A stretch of 64,000 nucleotides of DNA from an uncultured Bacteroides sp. (lineage in GTDB: Bacteria; Bacteroidota; Bacteroidia; Bacteroidales; Bacteroidaceae), in the NCBI RefSeq assembly GCF_959029255.1, contig NZ_CAUFUE010000011.1, positions 62,001 through 126,000 on the forward strand, read 5' to 3'. The notes under the pieces are model-generated. The model did not search any database. It was not told the origin of the DNA and saw nothing but the letters and a program-made list of their open reading frames with translations. Made by a program: the position numbers and the translations under genes. Each line of letters begins with the position of its first letter. Position 1 is the stretch's first letter. This document shows positions 43,697 to 52,631 of the stretch, one piece after another.

Positions 43697-44762
43697 TCAT
43701 ATACCAGTCGTACATGCGTTGTACGCCCTCTTCAATATCAATCTTATGGTGCCATCCCAGTGCATGCAGTTTTCTGGGGTCGGTCAGCTTGCGCATGGTT
43801 CCGTCGGGTTTACTGCTGTCAAAGGTGAGCTTACCTTGATAACGCACAGTGGCAACGATTAGTTCAGCCAGTTGGCGGATGGTGATTTCTTTGCCTGTAC
43901 CGATATTGATGTGGCAGTTGCGGATATCCTTGTCACCCGGTTGGTAGGTGTCTTTGAAGTCCACGTGTTCCATGACGAAAACACTGGCATCCGCCATTTC
44001 TTCACTCCAAAGGAATTCACGGAGAGGGGTTCCCGTACCCCAGAGCTTCACCTCTTCTTCACTGATGCCATATTTGGCGAGAATGTTCAATATCTCTTCC
44101 TTGCTGCTGTTTCCATCTACACCCTCCACCGGACGCTTGTCCATATCTTTGCGCACGGCATCCCAGTCGCCTTGTTTCAGGCAGTGTGCCAGATGCACTT
44201 TGCGAATCATGGCAGGGAGCACATGGCTGCGTTCCAAGTCGAAGTTATCATTAGGACCGTAGAGGTTGGTGGGCATCACGGCAATGTAGTTGGTACCGTA
44301 TTGCAGGTTAAAGCTTTCGCACATTTTCAGTCCTGCAATCTTGGCGATGGCATACGGCTCGTTGGTATATTCCAGCGGAGAGGTGAGGAGCACATCCTCT
44401 TTCATCGGTTGCTCCGCATCGCGCGGGTAGATGCAGGTACTGCCCAGGAAGAGCAACTTCTTTACGTTGTGGCGAAAACTTTCACCGATGATATTCTGCT
44501 GTATTTGCAGGTTCTTGTAGATGAAGTCGGCACGATAAATACTGTTCGCCATGATACCTCCTACAAAGGCGGCGGCAAGGAAAACATATTCCGGTTGCTC
44601 TTCGTCGAAGAACCGGCGTACGGCAACGCCATCCAGTAAGTCGAGTTCTTTATGGGTTTTGCCTACAAGGTTGGTATATCCTTTTTCCTGCAGGTTTTTC
44701 CAGATGGCAGAACCTACCAGTCCGCGATGTCCCGCAACGTATATTTTGGCATTTTTTTCCAT
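43689..44762 (-). CDS. fcl: GDP-L-fucose synthase
   Basis: A 357-residue extended SDR enzyme: nucleotide-binding VAGHRGLVGSAIWKNL, the LFLGSTCIYPRDAEQPMKED region with the catalytic Ser, and YAIAKIAGLKMCESF (Tyr-x3-Lys). It epimerises and reduces GDP-4-keto-6-deoxy-mannose to GDP-L-fucose with NADPH. It is 18 bp downstream of gmd, completing the de novo GDP-fucose pathway that Bacteroides use to fucosylate capsules and glycoproteins. An insert of about 35 residues near 200 (VRKDMDKRPVEGVDGNSSKE) is typical of Bacteroides fcl. Confidence 0.95.
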   Translation of the reverse strand: MEKNAKIYVAGHRGLVGSAIWKNLQEKGYTNLVGKTHKELDLLDGVAVRRFFDEEQPEYVFLAAAFVGGIMANSIYRADFIYKNLQIQQNIIGESFRHNVKKLLFLGSTCIYPRDAEQPMKEDVLLTSPLEYTNEPYAIAKIAGLKMCESFNLQYGTNYIAVMPTNLYGPNDNFDLERSHVLPAMIRKVHLAHCLKQGDWDAVRKDMDKRPVEGVDGNSSKEEILNILAKYGISEEEVKLWGTGTPLREFLWSEEMADASVFVMEHVDFKDTYQPGDKDIRNCHINIGTGKEITIRQLAELIVATVRYQGKLTFDSSKPDGTMRKLTDPRKLHALGWHHKIDIEEGVQRMYDWYMNE

Positions 44763-44780
44763 GATTGATGTTTAATTCGA

Positions 44781-45863
44781 TTAATCTTCTTCTTCCTTTG
44801 AACGCAGGTACAACTTCTTTACGAACTTCATGTCATGCTGCGCCATGATTTTCACTAATTCTTCAAAACTGGTCTGACGGGGATTCCAACCCAACAGGGT
44901 TTTTGCCTTAGTAGGATCGCCCAATAGCTGTTCCACTTCCGACGGACGGAAATACTTCGGGTCCACCTCTATCAGCACCTTGCCCGTCTGCACGTCAATA
45001 CCTTTTTCGTTGACTCCCTCGCCTTCCCAGCGGAGTTCGATACCTACTTCCCGGAATGCCAGCGTGGCAAATTCGCGTACGGTATGCATTTCTCCGGTGG
45101 CAATCACAAAATCTTCCGGAGTGTCATGTTGCAGGATGAGCCACATGCATTCCACGTAGTCTTTGGCATATCCCCAGTCGCGGCGGGCGTCAAGGTTACC
45201 CAGGTACAATTTATCCTGCATTCCTTGTGCGATACGTGCGGCGGCAAGCGTAATCTTGCGGGTCACGAAGTTCTCGCCACGCCGTTCGCTTTCATGATTG
45301 AAGAGGATACCGTTCACGGCATACATGCCATAACTTTCACGATAATTCTTGGTAATCCAGAAACCGTATTGCTTTGCCACGCCGTACGGGCTGCGCGGGT
45401 AGAACGGCGTTGTTTCCCTTTGCGGCACTTCCTGTACCTTGCCAAACAGTTCCGAAGTGGAAGCCTGGTAAATTCTTGTCTTCTTCTCCATGCCCAGGAT
45501 GCGAACCGCTTCGAGCATACGCAATGTTCCCACCGCATCCGTTTCGGCGGTATATTCGGGCACATCGAAAGATACCTTTACGTGGCTTTGCGCCGCGAGG
45601 TTATATATCTCGTCCGGCTGCACTTGCTGGATGATACGGATAAGTGAACTACTGTCCGTCATGTCGCCATAGTGCAGGTTTACAGTGCGTTGCTGCTTCA
45701 TGTCACGCACCCACTCATCAAAGTATAGATGTTCTATGCGTCCCGTGTTGAAAGAAGATGAACGGCGCATGATGCCGTGTACTTCATATCCTTTCTGTAA
45801 TAGAAATTCCGCCAGAAACGAACCGTCCTGACCGGTAATGCCGGAGATAAGAGCTTTCTTCAT
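44781..45863 (-). CDS. gmd: GDP-mannose 4,6-dehydratase
   Basis: A 360-residue extended SDR enzyme: cofactor motif ISGITGQDGSFLAEFLL, the conserved MRRSSSFNTGRIEHLY, catalytic Thr/Glu in QASTSELFGKVQEVPQRETT and YGVAKQYGFWITKNYRESYG (Tyr-x3-Lys). It makes GDP-4-keto-6-deoxy-D-mannose, which the next gene converts to GDP-L-fucose. It heads the gmd-fcl-TonB receptor operon. I see no clear TTTG/TAnnTTTG promoter in the 200 bp upstream. Confidence 0.95.
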   Translation of the reverse strand: MKKALISGITGQDGSFLAEFLLQKGYEVHGIMRRSSSFNTGRIEHLYFDEWVRDMKQQRTVNLHYGDMTDSSSLIRIIQQVQPDEIYNLAAQSHVKVSFDVPEYTAETDAVGTLRMLEAVRILGMEKKTRIYQASTSELFGKVQEVPQRETTPFYPRSPYGVAKQYGFWITKNYRESYGMYAVNGILFNHESERRGENFVTRKITLAAARIAQGMQDKLYLGNLDARRDWGYAKDYVECMWLILQHDTPEDFVIATGEMHTVREFATLAFREVGIELRWEGEGVNEKGIDVQTGKVLIEVDPKYFRPSEVEQLLGDPTKAKTLLGWNPRQTSFEELVKIMAQHDMKFVKKLYLRSKEEED

Positions 45864-46070
45864 TTATGATTAGTTTTTGTTATAGTTATTTTTAATGTTA
45901 CAAAATTCGTCATTTTTTATGAGACGGCAAAATAAATAGGCGACAGTCTGTACTTAGAAAACTTTCAAGGAGGCATTCTTATATCATATCATTTTATAAT
46001 AAGCTCAGGCATTCTTTGGATTATACCGATTTTTTCCATATCTTTGTTCTTATTATAAAATCATTTGATT

Positions 46071-46322
46071 ATGAGCCCTATATTCAGACGTGAGGATGGC
46101 TTTTGCTTTAAAATCTTCTCAAACGAGGAAGAACGTAAGCATATTCATGTTGTAAAAGCTGAACATGAAGCGAAATTTTGGCTTGAACCCTCTGTCATGC
46201 TTGCGGAGAATTATGGCTTTAGCAACAAGGAATTAAAAAAGATAACCCAAATTATAGAACAATATGGAGAGGAATTTAAACATCAATTCACAGAACACAT
46301 CGGTAAGCGTATTGATGATTAA
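46071..46322 (+). CDS. DUF4160 family protein
   Basis: An 83-residue protein starting MSPIFRREDGFCFKIFSNEE; the HIHVVKAEHEAKFWLEPSVM segment, with its H-x-H and E-x-K-F/W-x-x-P signature, identifies DUF4160. Such proteins are encoded together with DUF2442 proteins in many bacteria and are suspected toxin-antitoxin-like pairs. The next gene overlaps its end by 8 bp. A TTG two codons upstream could also serve as start but is less likely. Confidence 0.85.
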   Translation: MSPIFRREDGFCFKIFSNEEERKHIHVVKAEHEAKFWLEPSVMLAENYGFSNKELKKITQIIEQYGEEFKHQFTEHIGKRIDD

Positions 46323-46548
46323 TGCTCAGGGTATCATGTTGTCGGTGCTAGGAAATGATTTTTTTATTTCCTATAACCGTATACCTTGGCTTAAAGATGC
46401 ACGTATATCCGATGTGCTCAATGTACGTATGGCGGGACACTCGGCCATAGAATGGGAAAGTCTGGGAGTAGATTTAGAGATTGAAAGCCTAAAACATCCT
46501 GAACGTTATCCGCTTATCATGAAACGTAATCCTTTGGATTGTATGTAA
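46315..46548 (+). CDS. DUF2442 family protein
   Basis: A 77-residue protein (MINAQGIMLSVLGNDFFISY, then IPWLKDARISDVLNVRMAGH). The core DFFISYNRIPWLKDA with the downstream HSAIEWESLGVDLEIESL matches DUF2442, the usual partner of DUF4160. Its ATG lies inside the end of the DUF4160 gene, indicating translational coupling. A strong terminator follows at 46600, so the pair forms its own unit. The function is unproven. Confidence 0.85.
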   Translation: MINAQGIMLSVLGNDFFISYNRIPWLKDARISDVLNVRMAGHSAIEWESLGVDLEIESLKHPERYPLIMKRNPLDCM

Positions 46549-46599
46549 TAAATGTGGTATTCAATGTATTGAGAGTTAATTATAATATTTAGAATAGAC

Positions 46600-46631
46600 A
46601 ACGCTTCCACTATAAATGGAAGCGTTTTTTT
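46600..46631 (+). terminator. Rho-independent terminator of the DUF4160/DUF2442 pair
   Basis: Stem AACGCTTCCA (46600-46609) with TGGAAGCGTT (46617-46626), 7-nt loop, then a T-run to 46631. Confidence 0.9.
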
Positions 46632-46659
46632 ATCTGTTCCCATAAACTTGAAAAATTAA

Positions 46660-47612
46660 GGTACTGATATACATATCTACACTGGAAAATCATAGAATAA
46701 TCCTTCACGTTCAATCATACCTACGACAGTCGTTTTATCTTTGTGTGAACGCCCTTGTGAATGTGGTACTTTCTTATTCCAATGACGATTCCCATTCTTG
46801 CCTCCGATATATGTTTCATCTATTTCAACATTATTCTCCAACCGGCTTTCATTAGCAAGATACATTTGATAGCGAATCTTTTGAAGCATATGCCAAGCTG
46901 TTTTCTGTGTTATTTCCAAGTCACGAGCTAATTGGTGAGAGGCAATTCCTGATTTATGGTTTGTAACCAACCATATAGCAAGAAACCACTTTTGTATGCT
47001 AATTTTGGTTCCTTCAAACATAGTTCCAGTACGGACTGTAAAATTCTTTCCCGTATTCTTACAGCGATAATTGCCATTCTTCAGTTTATAAACTTTCGAC
47101 GTTTTGTCAAAAGGTGAAATCGGATTTCCTGAACTCCACATTATCCTTTCAAGGTGTTTTATGCAAGCTTCTTCATTAGGAAAGAGTCTATACAATGCTG
47201 GAATTGAATTTACTTTAATTTCAAACGGGTCTTTCATAAGGCTGTCCTCCAACTTTTATGATGTTACAATTTACAATGAATTATTTGTTCAACAATGAAC
47301 CTATGGAGAAAATCTTGATAGAAATCCGATAATCTCCTGTGCGTATAACGAAATATTTGAGGATGGAGTAACTCAATTTATAGTTAAATGATATAAAATA
47401 ATATAAGACACGTTTTATATATGCCATAGTCACAAAACAATCTGCATAATTCTTGGAAACTATGACTATAAAAGCCGATACAAGACAAGCTGTCGGCTCT
47501 TATTTTACGAGAATGGAATTTAAAACGTTAATAAAATAGAAAAGACTGATTCGGGAATTTCCCGACTCCAGCCTTTCTATGATTTTCCAGTGTAAATTCG
47601 TATATCAGTACC
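46660..47612. mobile_element. IS1595-type element, internally deleted
   Basis: Terminal inverted repeats of 38 bp with a few mismatches bound the element: left 46660-46697 (GGTACTGATATACATATCTA...) and right 47575-47612. Between them lie a truncated transposase on the minus strand and about 320 bp of non-coding DNA with two small hairpins (around 47475-47510 and 47550-47566). The left repeat directly abuts the transposase remnant, showing that the C-terminal coding part was lost. I see no target-site duplication. The element occupies the interval before the second smalltalk-amidase pair. Confidence 0.8.
46677..47252 (-). pseudogene. Truncated IS1595-family transposase
   Basis: 191 residues remain of a transposase normally about 300 residues. 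The N-terminal region has lost most zinc-ribbon cysteines (MWSSGNPISPFDKTSKVYKL); an HTH follows (SGIASHQLARDLEITQKTAW), then the first catalytic aspartate in VEIDETYIGGKNGNRHWNKK. The frame ends in the terminal repeat (MIEREGLFYDFPV), so the other DDE/DDN catalytic residues are absent. It is therefore non-functional unless complemented in trans. Confidence 0.8.
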
Positions 47613-47649
47613 TATCATTATTAATTTAAACCTTTAAAACGAAAAAATT

Positions 47650-47757
47650 ATGAGTAAGAAATCTTCTTCCATTTGGGGTAAAGTGTTGAGAGCGATTATC
47701 GCTATTGCCACTGCCGTGCTCGGCACGTTCGGGGCGAACAACACGACACCTCGATGA
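47650..47757 (+). CDS. Smalltalk-type peptide, second copy (35 aa)
   Basis: ATG at 47650: MSKKSSSIWGKVLRAIIAIA, then TAVLGTFGANNTTPR. It shares with the copy at 22206 the basic N-terminus, the single hydrophobic helix and the AVLG-x-FGAN ending, and is again followed (34 bp) by an Amidase_2 gene. The pair is likely a conserved unit. It lies just outside the IS1595 remnant. Confidence 0.75.
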   Translation: MSKKSSSIWGKVLRAIIAIATAVLGTFGANNTTPR

Positions 47758-47791
47758 CTTAGTAATTCTTCATTCATCATTCAGCATTATT

Positions 47792-48262
47792 ATGAGATTT
47801 ATCAATCTTATCGTTATCCATTGTTCCGCCACACGCTTCGACCGTTGCTATACGGAACACGATTTGATAACAGACCACCTGCGCCGGGGATTTTCCGGCG
47901 CGGGTTATCATTATTATATACGCCGTAACGGTGATATAAAGTCCCTTCGTCCTCTTGAGAAATCGGGCGCCCATGCCAGAGGTTATAACGCCAACAGCAT
48001 AGGCATCTGCTATGAAGGCGGATTGGACGGAAACGGACGTCCTGCCGATACCCGTACTCCTTTTCAGAAACATTCTCTCCGGGTACTCGTGACGCTGCTT
48101 TTGAAGGATTATCCGGGTTGCCGTGTTTGCGGTCATCGAGACCTCAGCCCCGATTTGAACCATAACGGTGAGATAGAGCCTGAAGAATGGATAAAGTCTT
48201 GTCCCTGCTTTGATGCCGCGACTGTATTGGATGAGCTACCGGTAAATCCGGGGTATCTATGA
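47792..48262 (+). CDS. N-acetylmuramoyl-L-alanine amidase, second copy
   Basis: A 156-residue Amidase_2/T7-lysozyme-like enzyme, closely related to that at 22330 (FINLIVIHCSATRFDRCYTE; GYHYYIRRNGDIKSLRPLEK; VCGHRDLSPDLNHNGEIEPE). Zinc ligands (the His in VIHCSAT, the distal His in GHRDLSP) and the catalytic tyrosine region are intact. No signal peptide is visible. It differs from the first copy in the C-terminus, which is longer (TVLDELPVNPGYL). It and the smalltalk peptide look like the remaining part of a second capsule-adjacent module. Confidence 0.88.
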   Translation: MRFINLIVIHCSATRFDRCYTEHDLITDHLRRGFSGAGYHYYIRRNGDIKSLRPLEKSGAHARGYNANSIGICYEGGLDGNGRPADTRTPFQKHSLRVLVTLLLKDYPGCRVCGHRDLSPDLNHNGEIEPEEWIKSCPCFDAATVLDELPVNPGYL

Positions 48263-48304
48263 TGGGGGTGTGGCTGCTTTCTATCACTTTCTCCCTGATT
48301 TATC

Positions 48305-48336
48305 TTTGTTTTACACCATAAAAAACTATACTTTTG
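48305..48336 (+). promoter_or_regulatory. Promoter of the SDR gene
   Basis: TTTG (48305-48308), 20 bp, TACTTTTG (48329-48336): full Bacteroides consensus, 34 bp before the ATG at 48370. Confidence 0.75.
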
Positions 48337-48369
48337 TAGGTAAATATCGATATTAACAAACTCTGTAAA

Positions 48370-49131
48370 ATGGAAAAGAAGATTGTACTCATCACAGGCG
48401 CTTCCTCGGGAATAGGGGAGGGGTGTGCACGTAAGTTCGCCATGAATGGCTATCGGCTGATACTCAACGCCCGGAATGTGGAGAAACTAAATGCCGTAAA
48501 GAAAGATTTGGAAGAAAAATACCATGCGGATGTTTGCCTGCTTCCTTTTGATGTGCGCGACCGTCAGGCGGCTAAGGCTGCTCTGGAGGCTCTGCCTGCC
48601 GGATGGAGGGAGATTGATATACTGATAAACAATGCCGGGCTTGTTATCGGGGTGGACAAAGAACACGAGGGTAATCTCGATGAATGGGACATTGTGATTG
48701 ATACCGATGTAAAAGCCCTGCTTGCCATGACGCGCCTGGTGGTTCCGGGAATGGTGGAACGCGGACGCGGACACGTCATCAACATGGGGTCCATTGCCGG
48801 AGATTACGCTTATCCGGGTGGAAGCGTATATTGCGCTTGTAAGGCTGCCGTCAAGGCTTTGTCCGACGGACTTCGCATCGATTTGGTGGATACGCCCGTA
48901 CGCGTCACCAACATAAAACCCGGACTGGTGGAAACGAATTTCTCCGTCGTCCGTTTCCGGGGAGACAAGGAGACTGCCGACAATGTATATAAGGGAATAC
49001 GCCCTCTCGACGGGGATGATATAGCCGAAGTGGTATACTTTGCCGCCGCCGTGCCCGAGCATATCCAGATAGCTGAAGTGCTGGTGATGCCTGCTAATCA
49101 GGCTACGGGGACGATAGTCAGTAGAAAATAA
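48370..49131 (+). CDS. Short-chain dehydrogenase (YdfG-like)
   Basis: A 253-residue classical SDR: cofactor loop LITGASSGIGEGCARKF, ILINNAGLVIGVDKEH, catalytic Ser in VINMGSIAGDYAYPGG and YCACKAAVKALSDGLRIDL (Tyr-x3-Lys). Overall sequence resembles the E. coli YdfG group, which oxidises L-allo-threonine/serine or 3-hydroxy acids with NADP. The substrate here is unverified. It is monocistronic, with its own promoter. Confidence 0.88.
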   Translation: MEKKIVLITGASSGIGEGCARKFAMNGYRLILNARNVEKLNAVKKDLEEKYHADVCLLPFDVRDRQAAKAALEALPAGWREIDILINNAGLVIGVDKEHEGNLDEWDIVIDTDVKALLAMTRLVVPGMVERGRGHVINMGSIAGDYAYPGGSVYCACKAAVKALSDGLRIDLVDTPVRVTNIKPGLVETNFSVVRFRGDKETADNVYKGIRPLDGDDIAEVVYFAAAVPEHIQIAEVLVMPANQATGTIVSRK

Positions 49132-49222
49132 TACAAGGATATGATAAAACAATACTAATATTATTGGGGAGAACCGCCTATCTTTGCGGCAATCGTAATG
49201 AATAATCTAAAACAAGAAAAAC

Positions 49223-51427
49223 ATGAACCTCAAGAAACGAATGAATTTACTTCTGGGAGCGTTGTTGCTCATGGGCGGTTTGTCTGCTCAGAATGTGTGT
49301 GTATCTACTCCCAAGACGTCTTTAGTATTATCTGCACCCGCCGGAGGTGAGCTGAAATGCCTTTATTATGGGAGTAAACTCTCTGAAACGGATTTACGGA
49401 ATATAGGAACCGTGGAAGCGGCGAAAACGGCTTATCCGGTTTATGGACTGAGCTGTCCTACGGAAGTGGCGCTCGCCGTGAAGCACCCGGACGGTAACAT
49501 GACTTTGGAGCTGGAAGTTGTGAAAGTGACTACCGGAAATGAAGATAATGCCGTCAAGACCGTCATAGAACTGAAAGACAAGGTTTATCCTTTCTTTGTC
49601 AACGTCTGTTACAGGGCTTGGCAGGATGCCGATGTCATTGAAACCTGGACGGAGATTTTCCATCAGGAGAAGAAGCCGGTAGTGCTCAACCAGTTTGCGT
49701 CCGCCTATCTGCCGATACGCCGGGGAGACGTTTGGATGTCCCATCTCTATGGTTCCTGGGCAAACGAGGGCAGGTTGATGCAGGAACCTCTGGAGCCGGG
49801 CATGAAAGTGATTAAGAACAAAGATGGTGTGCGCAACTCTCATACCGCCCATGCCGAAGTGATGTTTTCGCTGGACGGCAAGCCACAGGAAAACGAGGGC
49901 GCCGTTATCGGTGCGGCTCTGTGCTATAGTGGCAATTACAAGCTTCGCATAGATACCCATGATGATGAATTTCATCATTTCTTTGCCGGTATCAATGAGG
50001 AAAATTCCGCTTATACGCTGAAGAAAGATGAACTGTTCCGTACGCCGGAACTTGCGCTGACCTACAGTGACGAAGGTTTGAGCGGAAGCAGCCGTAACTT
50101 CCACCGCTGGGCGCGGTTGCATAAACTTGCGCATGGCACCGCACCCCGGAAAATCCTTCTGAACAGTTGGGAGGGTGTTTATTTCGATATCAATCAGCAA
50201 GGGATGGACCAGATGATGAGCGATATCGCATCCATGGGCGGTGAGCTTTTCGTGATGGATGATGGCTGGTTTGGCGATAAGTATCCGCGTAAGAATGATT
50301 CTTCGTCTCTGGGCGACTGGGTGGTGGATAAGAACAAACTTCCCGGTGGCATCGAAGGGTTACTGAGTGATGCGAAGAAGCATGGCATCAAGTTCGGCAT
50401 TTGGATTGAACCCGAAATGGCGAATACCGTCAGTGAATTGTACGAGCGGCATCCCGACTGGGTACTTAAGGCTTCTGAACGTGACCTTTTGCAGGGGCGT
50501 GGCGGCACGCAGGTGGTGCTTGACCTTGCCAATCCTGCCGTACAGGATTTTGTTTTCGGCGTGGTGGACGGCCTGATGACTTCTTATCCCGAAATAGACT
50601 ATATCAAGTGGGACGCCAATATGTCTATCCTGAATCATGGTTCCCAATACCTGACGAAGGATAATCAAAGCCATCTGTACATCGAGTTTCATCGCGGTTT
50701 TGAGAAAGTATGTCGGCGTATTCGTGCCAAATATCCCGATGTAACCATTCAGGCGTGCGCCAGTGGCGGCGGCCGTGCCAACTATGGTATTCTGCCCTAT
50801 TTCGATGAATTTTGGGTGAGTGATAATACCGATGCCTTGCAGCGTGTGTATATGCAGTGGGGAACGTCCTACTTCTTCCCTGCCATTGCGATGGCGTCGC
50901 ATATCAGTGCCGCTCCCAATCACCAGACTTTCCGCACCGTTCCGTTGAAATATCGCATCGATGTGGCGATGAGCGGTCGTCTCGGTATGGAAATTCAACC
51001 CAAGAACATGACCGAAGAGGAAAAGGCCCTTTGCAAGAAAGCGATTGCTGAATATAAGACAATCCGTCCGGTGGTGCAACTGGGTGATATCTATCGTTTG
51101 ATGTCTCCGTACGACCGGCAAGGGGTGGCTTCCTTGATGTACGTGGCTCCCGAAAAGGACAAGGCGGTGTTCTATTGGTGGAAAACCGAGCATTTCGTCA
51201 ACCAGCACTTGCCGCGCGTCAAGATGGCGGGGCTTTGTCCCGACAAGCAATACCGCGTGCACGAGCTGAATCGCATTGATAATGTTCCCATGGGTTTTGA
51301 AGGAAAGACATTCAGTGGCACCTATCTTATGGCGAACGGACTGGAGATACCTTATAACCATAGGGTGGATTATCATAAACTGAGTGACTATTCAAGCAGG
51401 GTGCTGTATCTGGAGGCGGTGGAGTAA
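49223..51427 (+). CDS. Alpha-galactosidase, GH36
   Basis: A 734-residue GH36 enzyme with signal peptide (MNLLLGALLLMGGLSAQ). After the N-terminal beta-supersandwich, the TIM barrel carries LFVMDDGWFGDKYPRKNDSS, the nucleophile Asp in DYIKWDANMSILN (near residue 464) and the acid/base Asp in EFWVSDNTDA (near 534). It cleaves terminal alpha-1,6-galactosides of raffinose, stachyose or galactomannan side chains in the periplasm. A TATCTTTG box at 49179-49186 lies 37 bp before the ATG. It has no neighbouring SusCD genes. Confidence 0.93.
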   Translation: MNLKKRMNLLLGALLLMGGLSAQNVCVSTPKTSLVLSAPAGGELKCLYYGSKLSETDLRNIGTVEAAKTAYPVYGLSCPTEVALAVKHPDGNMTLELEVVKVTTGNEDNAVKTVIELKDKVYPFFVNVCYRAWQDADVIETWTEIFHQEKKPVVLNQFASAYLPIRRGDVWMSHLYGSWANEGRLMQEPLEPGMKVIKNKDGVRNSHTAHAEVMFSLDGKPQENEGAVIGAALCYSGNYKLRIDTHDDEFHHFFAGINEENSAYTLKKDELFRTPELALTYSDEGLSGSSRNFHRWARLHKLAHGTAPRKILLNSWEGVYFDINQQGMDQMMSDIASMGGELFVMDDGWFGDKYPRKNDSSSLGDWVVDKNKLPGGIEGLLSDAKKHGIKFGIWIEPEMANTVSELYERHPDWVLKASERDLLQGRGGTQVVLDLANPAVQDFVFGVVDGLMTSYPEIDYIKWDANMSILNHGSQYLTKDNQSHLYIEFHRGFEKVCRRIRAKYPDVTIQACASGGGRANYGILPYFDEFWVSDNTDALQRVYMQWGTSYFFPAIAMASHISAAPNHQTFRTVPLKYRIDVAMSGRLGMEIQPKNMTEEEKALCKKAIAEYKTIRPVVQLGDIYRLMSPYDRQGVASLMYVAPEKDKAVFYWWKTEHFVNQHLPRVKMAGLCPDKQYRVHELNRIDNVPMGFEGKTFSGTYLMANGLEIPYNHRVDYHKLSDYSSRVLYLEAVE

Positions 51428-51457
51428 ACTCCGCTTCCATTTGAACTCTGTTTCCAT

Positions 51458-52303
51458 TTATAAGAGTGTGATATTATAGAAAGCGTGAACCGGACCGTAG
51501 CCTTCTCCAAAAGAATACTCGGCTCCGGTTTCTATCGCTTTATGTATAAACTGTTCGGCTTTCGATACAGCTTCCTGCAAACTATATCCTCTGGCAATAT
51601 AGGTGGCTATAGCGGAACCGAAACTATCTCCTGTGCCGTTCACATTCCTGGTATCTATCTTTTTCTTCGGATAAACCAACATCTGTTTTTCTTTTGCGTC
51701 ATAAAGGAAATCTTTCAATATATCCCCTTCGTCCATTGATTTTACAATGACTGAGTTTCCCCATTGGCATAGTTCTTTGAGATCATCCTCCATATTCTCC
51801 GGTTTGATTTCTCTTCCCAGCAGTAATTCGGCTTCCCGTCTGTTCGGGGTAGTGATGAGTGCCAGTGGAAAGAGGTATTTTTTATAGGCATCTATCGCAT
51901 TGTCTTCTATCAATTGCGCGCCGCCTGAGGACACCATCACCGGGTCTACCAGCAAAGGTACATTCCTGTACTTCTTCAATAAAGATGCCACCGCTTTTAT
52001 CATTTCTCCGGTATAGAGCATGCCTGTTTTTATACAATCAGCTCCTACGTCACTCAGAAACGATTCTGATTGCCCCAATACCATTCTCTCGGAAATCATA
52101 CATATATCTTTCACCCGTTTTGTGTCTTCGTCCACAATACAGGTGATTGCCCCTGCCGCGTATCCTCCGCAAGCCGAGATGGCTTTGATGTCCGCTTGTA
52201 TACCTGCGCTTCCCAGTGGTTCGCTTCCTGCTATGAGAAATACTTTGGAAAACGTCTTCTTCTTATTATTATTTTCTATTCCTCTCAACTCATTTTTATC
52301 CAT
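51458..52303 (-). CDS. thiD: ThiD-like hydroxymethylpyrimidine/phosphomethylpyrimidine kinase
   Basis: A 281-residue ribokinase-fold kinase: KVFLIAGSEPLGSAGIQADI (substrate GSDSSGGAGIQAD-like loop with altered residues), VDPVMVSSGGAQLIEDNAID, and the ATP/anion-hole motif NVNGTGDSFGSAIATYIARG. ThiD phosphorylates HMP and HMP-phosphate in thiamine synthesis; related enzymes act on pyridoxal. Replacement of the usual GSDSSGGAG by GSEPLGSAG leaves room for pyridoxal kinase activity. It is convergent with the alpha-galactosidase gene. Confidence 0.8.
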   Translation of the reverse strand: MDKNELRGIENNNKKKTFSKVFLIAGSEPLGSAGIQADIKAISACGGYAAGAITCIVDEDTKRVKDICMISERMVLGQSESFLSDVGADCIKTGMLYTGEMIKAVASLLKKYRNVPLLVDPVMVSSGGAQLIEDNAIDAYKKYLFPLALITTPNRREAELLLGREIKPENMEDDLKELCQWGNSVIVKSMDEGDILKDFLYDAKEKQMLVYPKKKIDTRNVNGTGDSFGSAIATYIARGYSLQEAVSKAEQFIHKAIETGAEYSFGEGYGPVHAFYNITLL

Positions 52304-52407
52304 ATCGGAAATCTTTTTTCATTTTTAATGAAAATGTACGAAGAATTGTTTCAAGAGCAAATGTCTTGCGGGAAAATCTAACTTTTATTAGGAAAAAAGC
52401 CCAATGA

Positions 52408-52439
52408 TTTGGATATCTCAAAAAGATGTCTTACTTTCG
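52408..52439 (+). promoter_or_regulatory. Promoter of tRNA-Ser (GGA)
   Basis: TTTG (52408-52411), 20 bp, TACTTTCG (52432-52439), one mismatch to the Bacteroides -7 box, 14 bp before the tRNA. Confidence 0.65.
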
Positions 52440-52453
52440 CGCTCCGAAAACAA

Positions 52454-52541
52454 GGAGAGATGCTCGAGTGGTTGAAGAGGCACGCCTGGAAAGCGTGTAT
52501 ACTCCTAAAGGGTATCCGGGGTTCGAATCCCCGTCTCTCCG
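52454..52541 (+). tRNA. tRNA-Ser (GGA)
   Basis: Acceptor GGAGAGA pairs with TCTCTCC; anticodon loop CACGCCTGGAAAGCGTG presents GGA; long variable arm; T-arm CCGGGGTTCGAATCCCCG. 88 nt, no encoded CCA. Adjacent to the AT-rich two-gene unit at 52.6-56 kb. Confidence 0.95.
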
Positions 52542-52631
52542 CAAAATATAATATATCTCATAATGTTAATCAGATATATTTTTCAACTATATTTAATTTA
52601 TTGCTTATTTCTAACTTTTTTCATTGAATAT

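Noticed and set aside
50360..51376. 338-codon minus-strand frame
   Set aside because: It is antisense to the GH36 alpha-galactosidase catalytic domain and shows no domain of its own.
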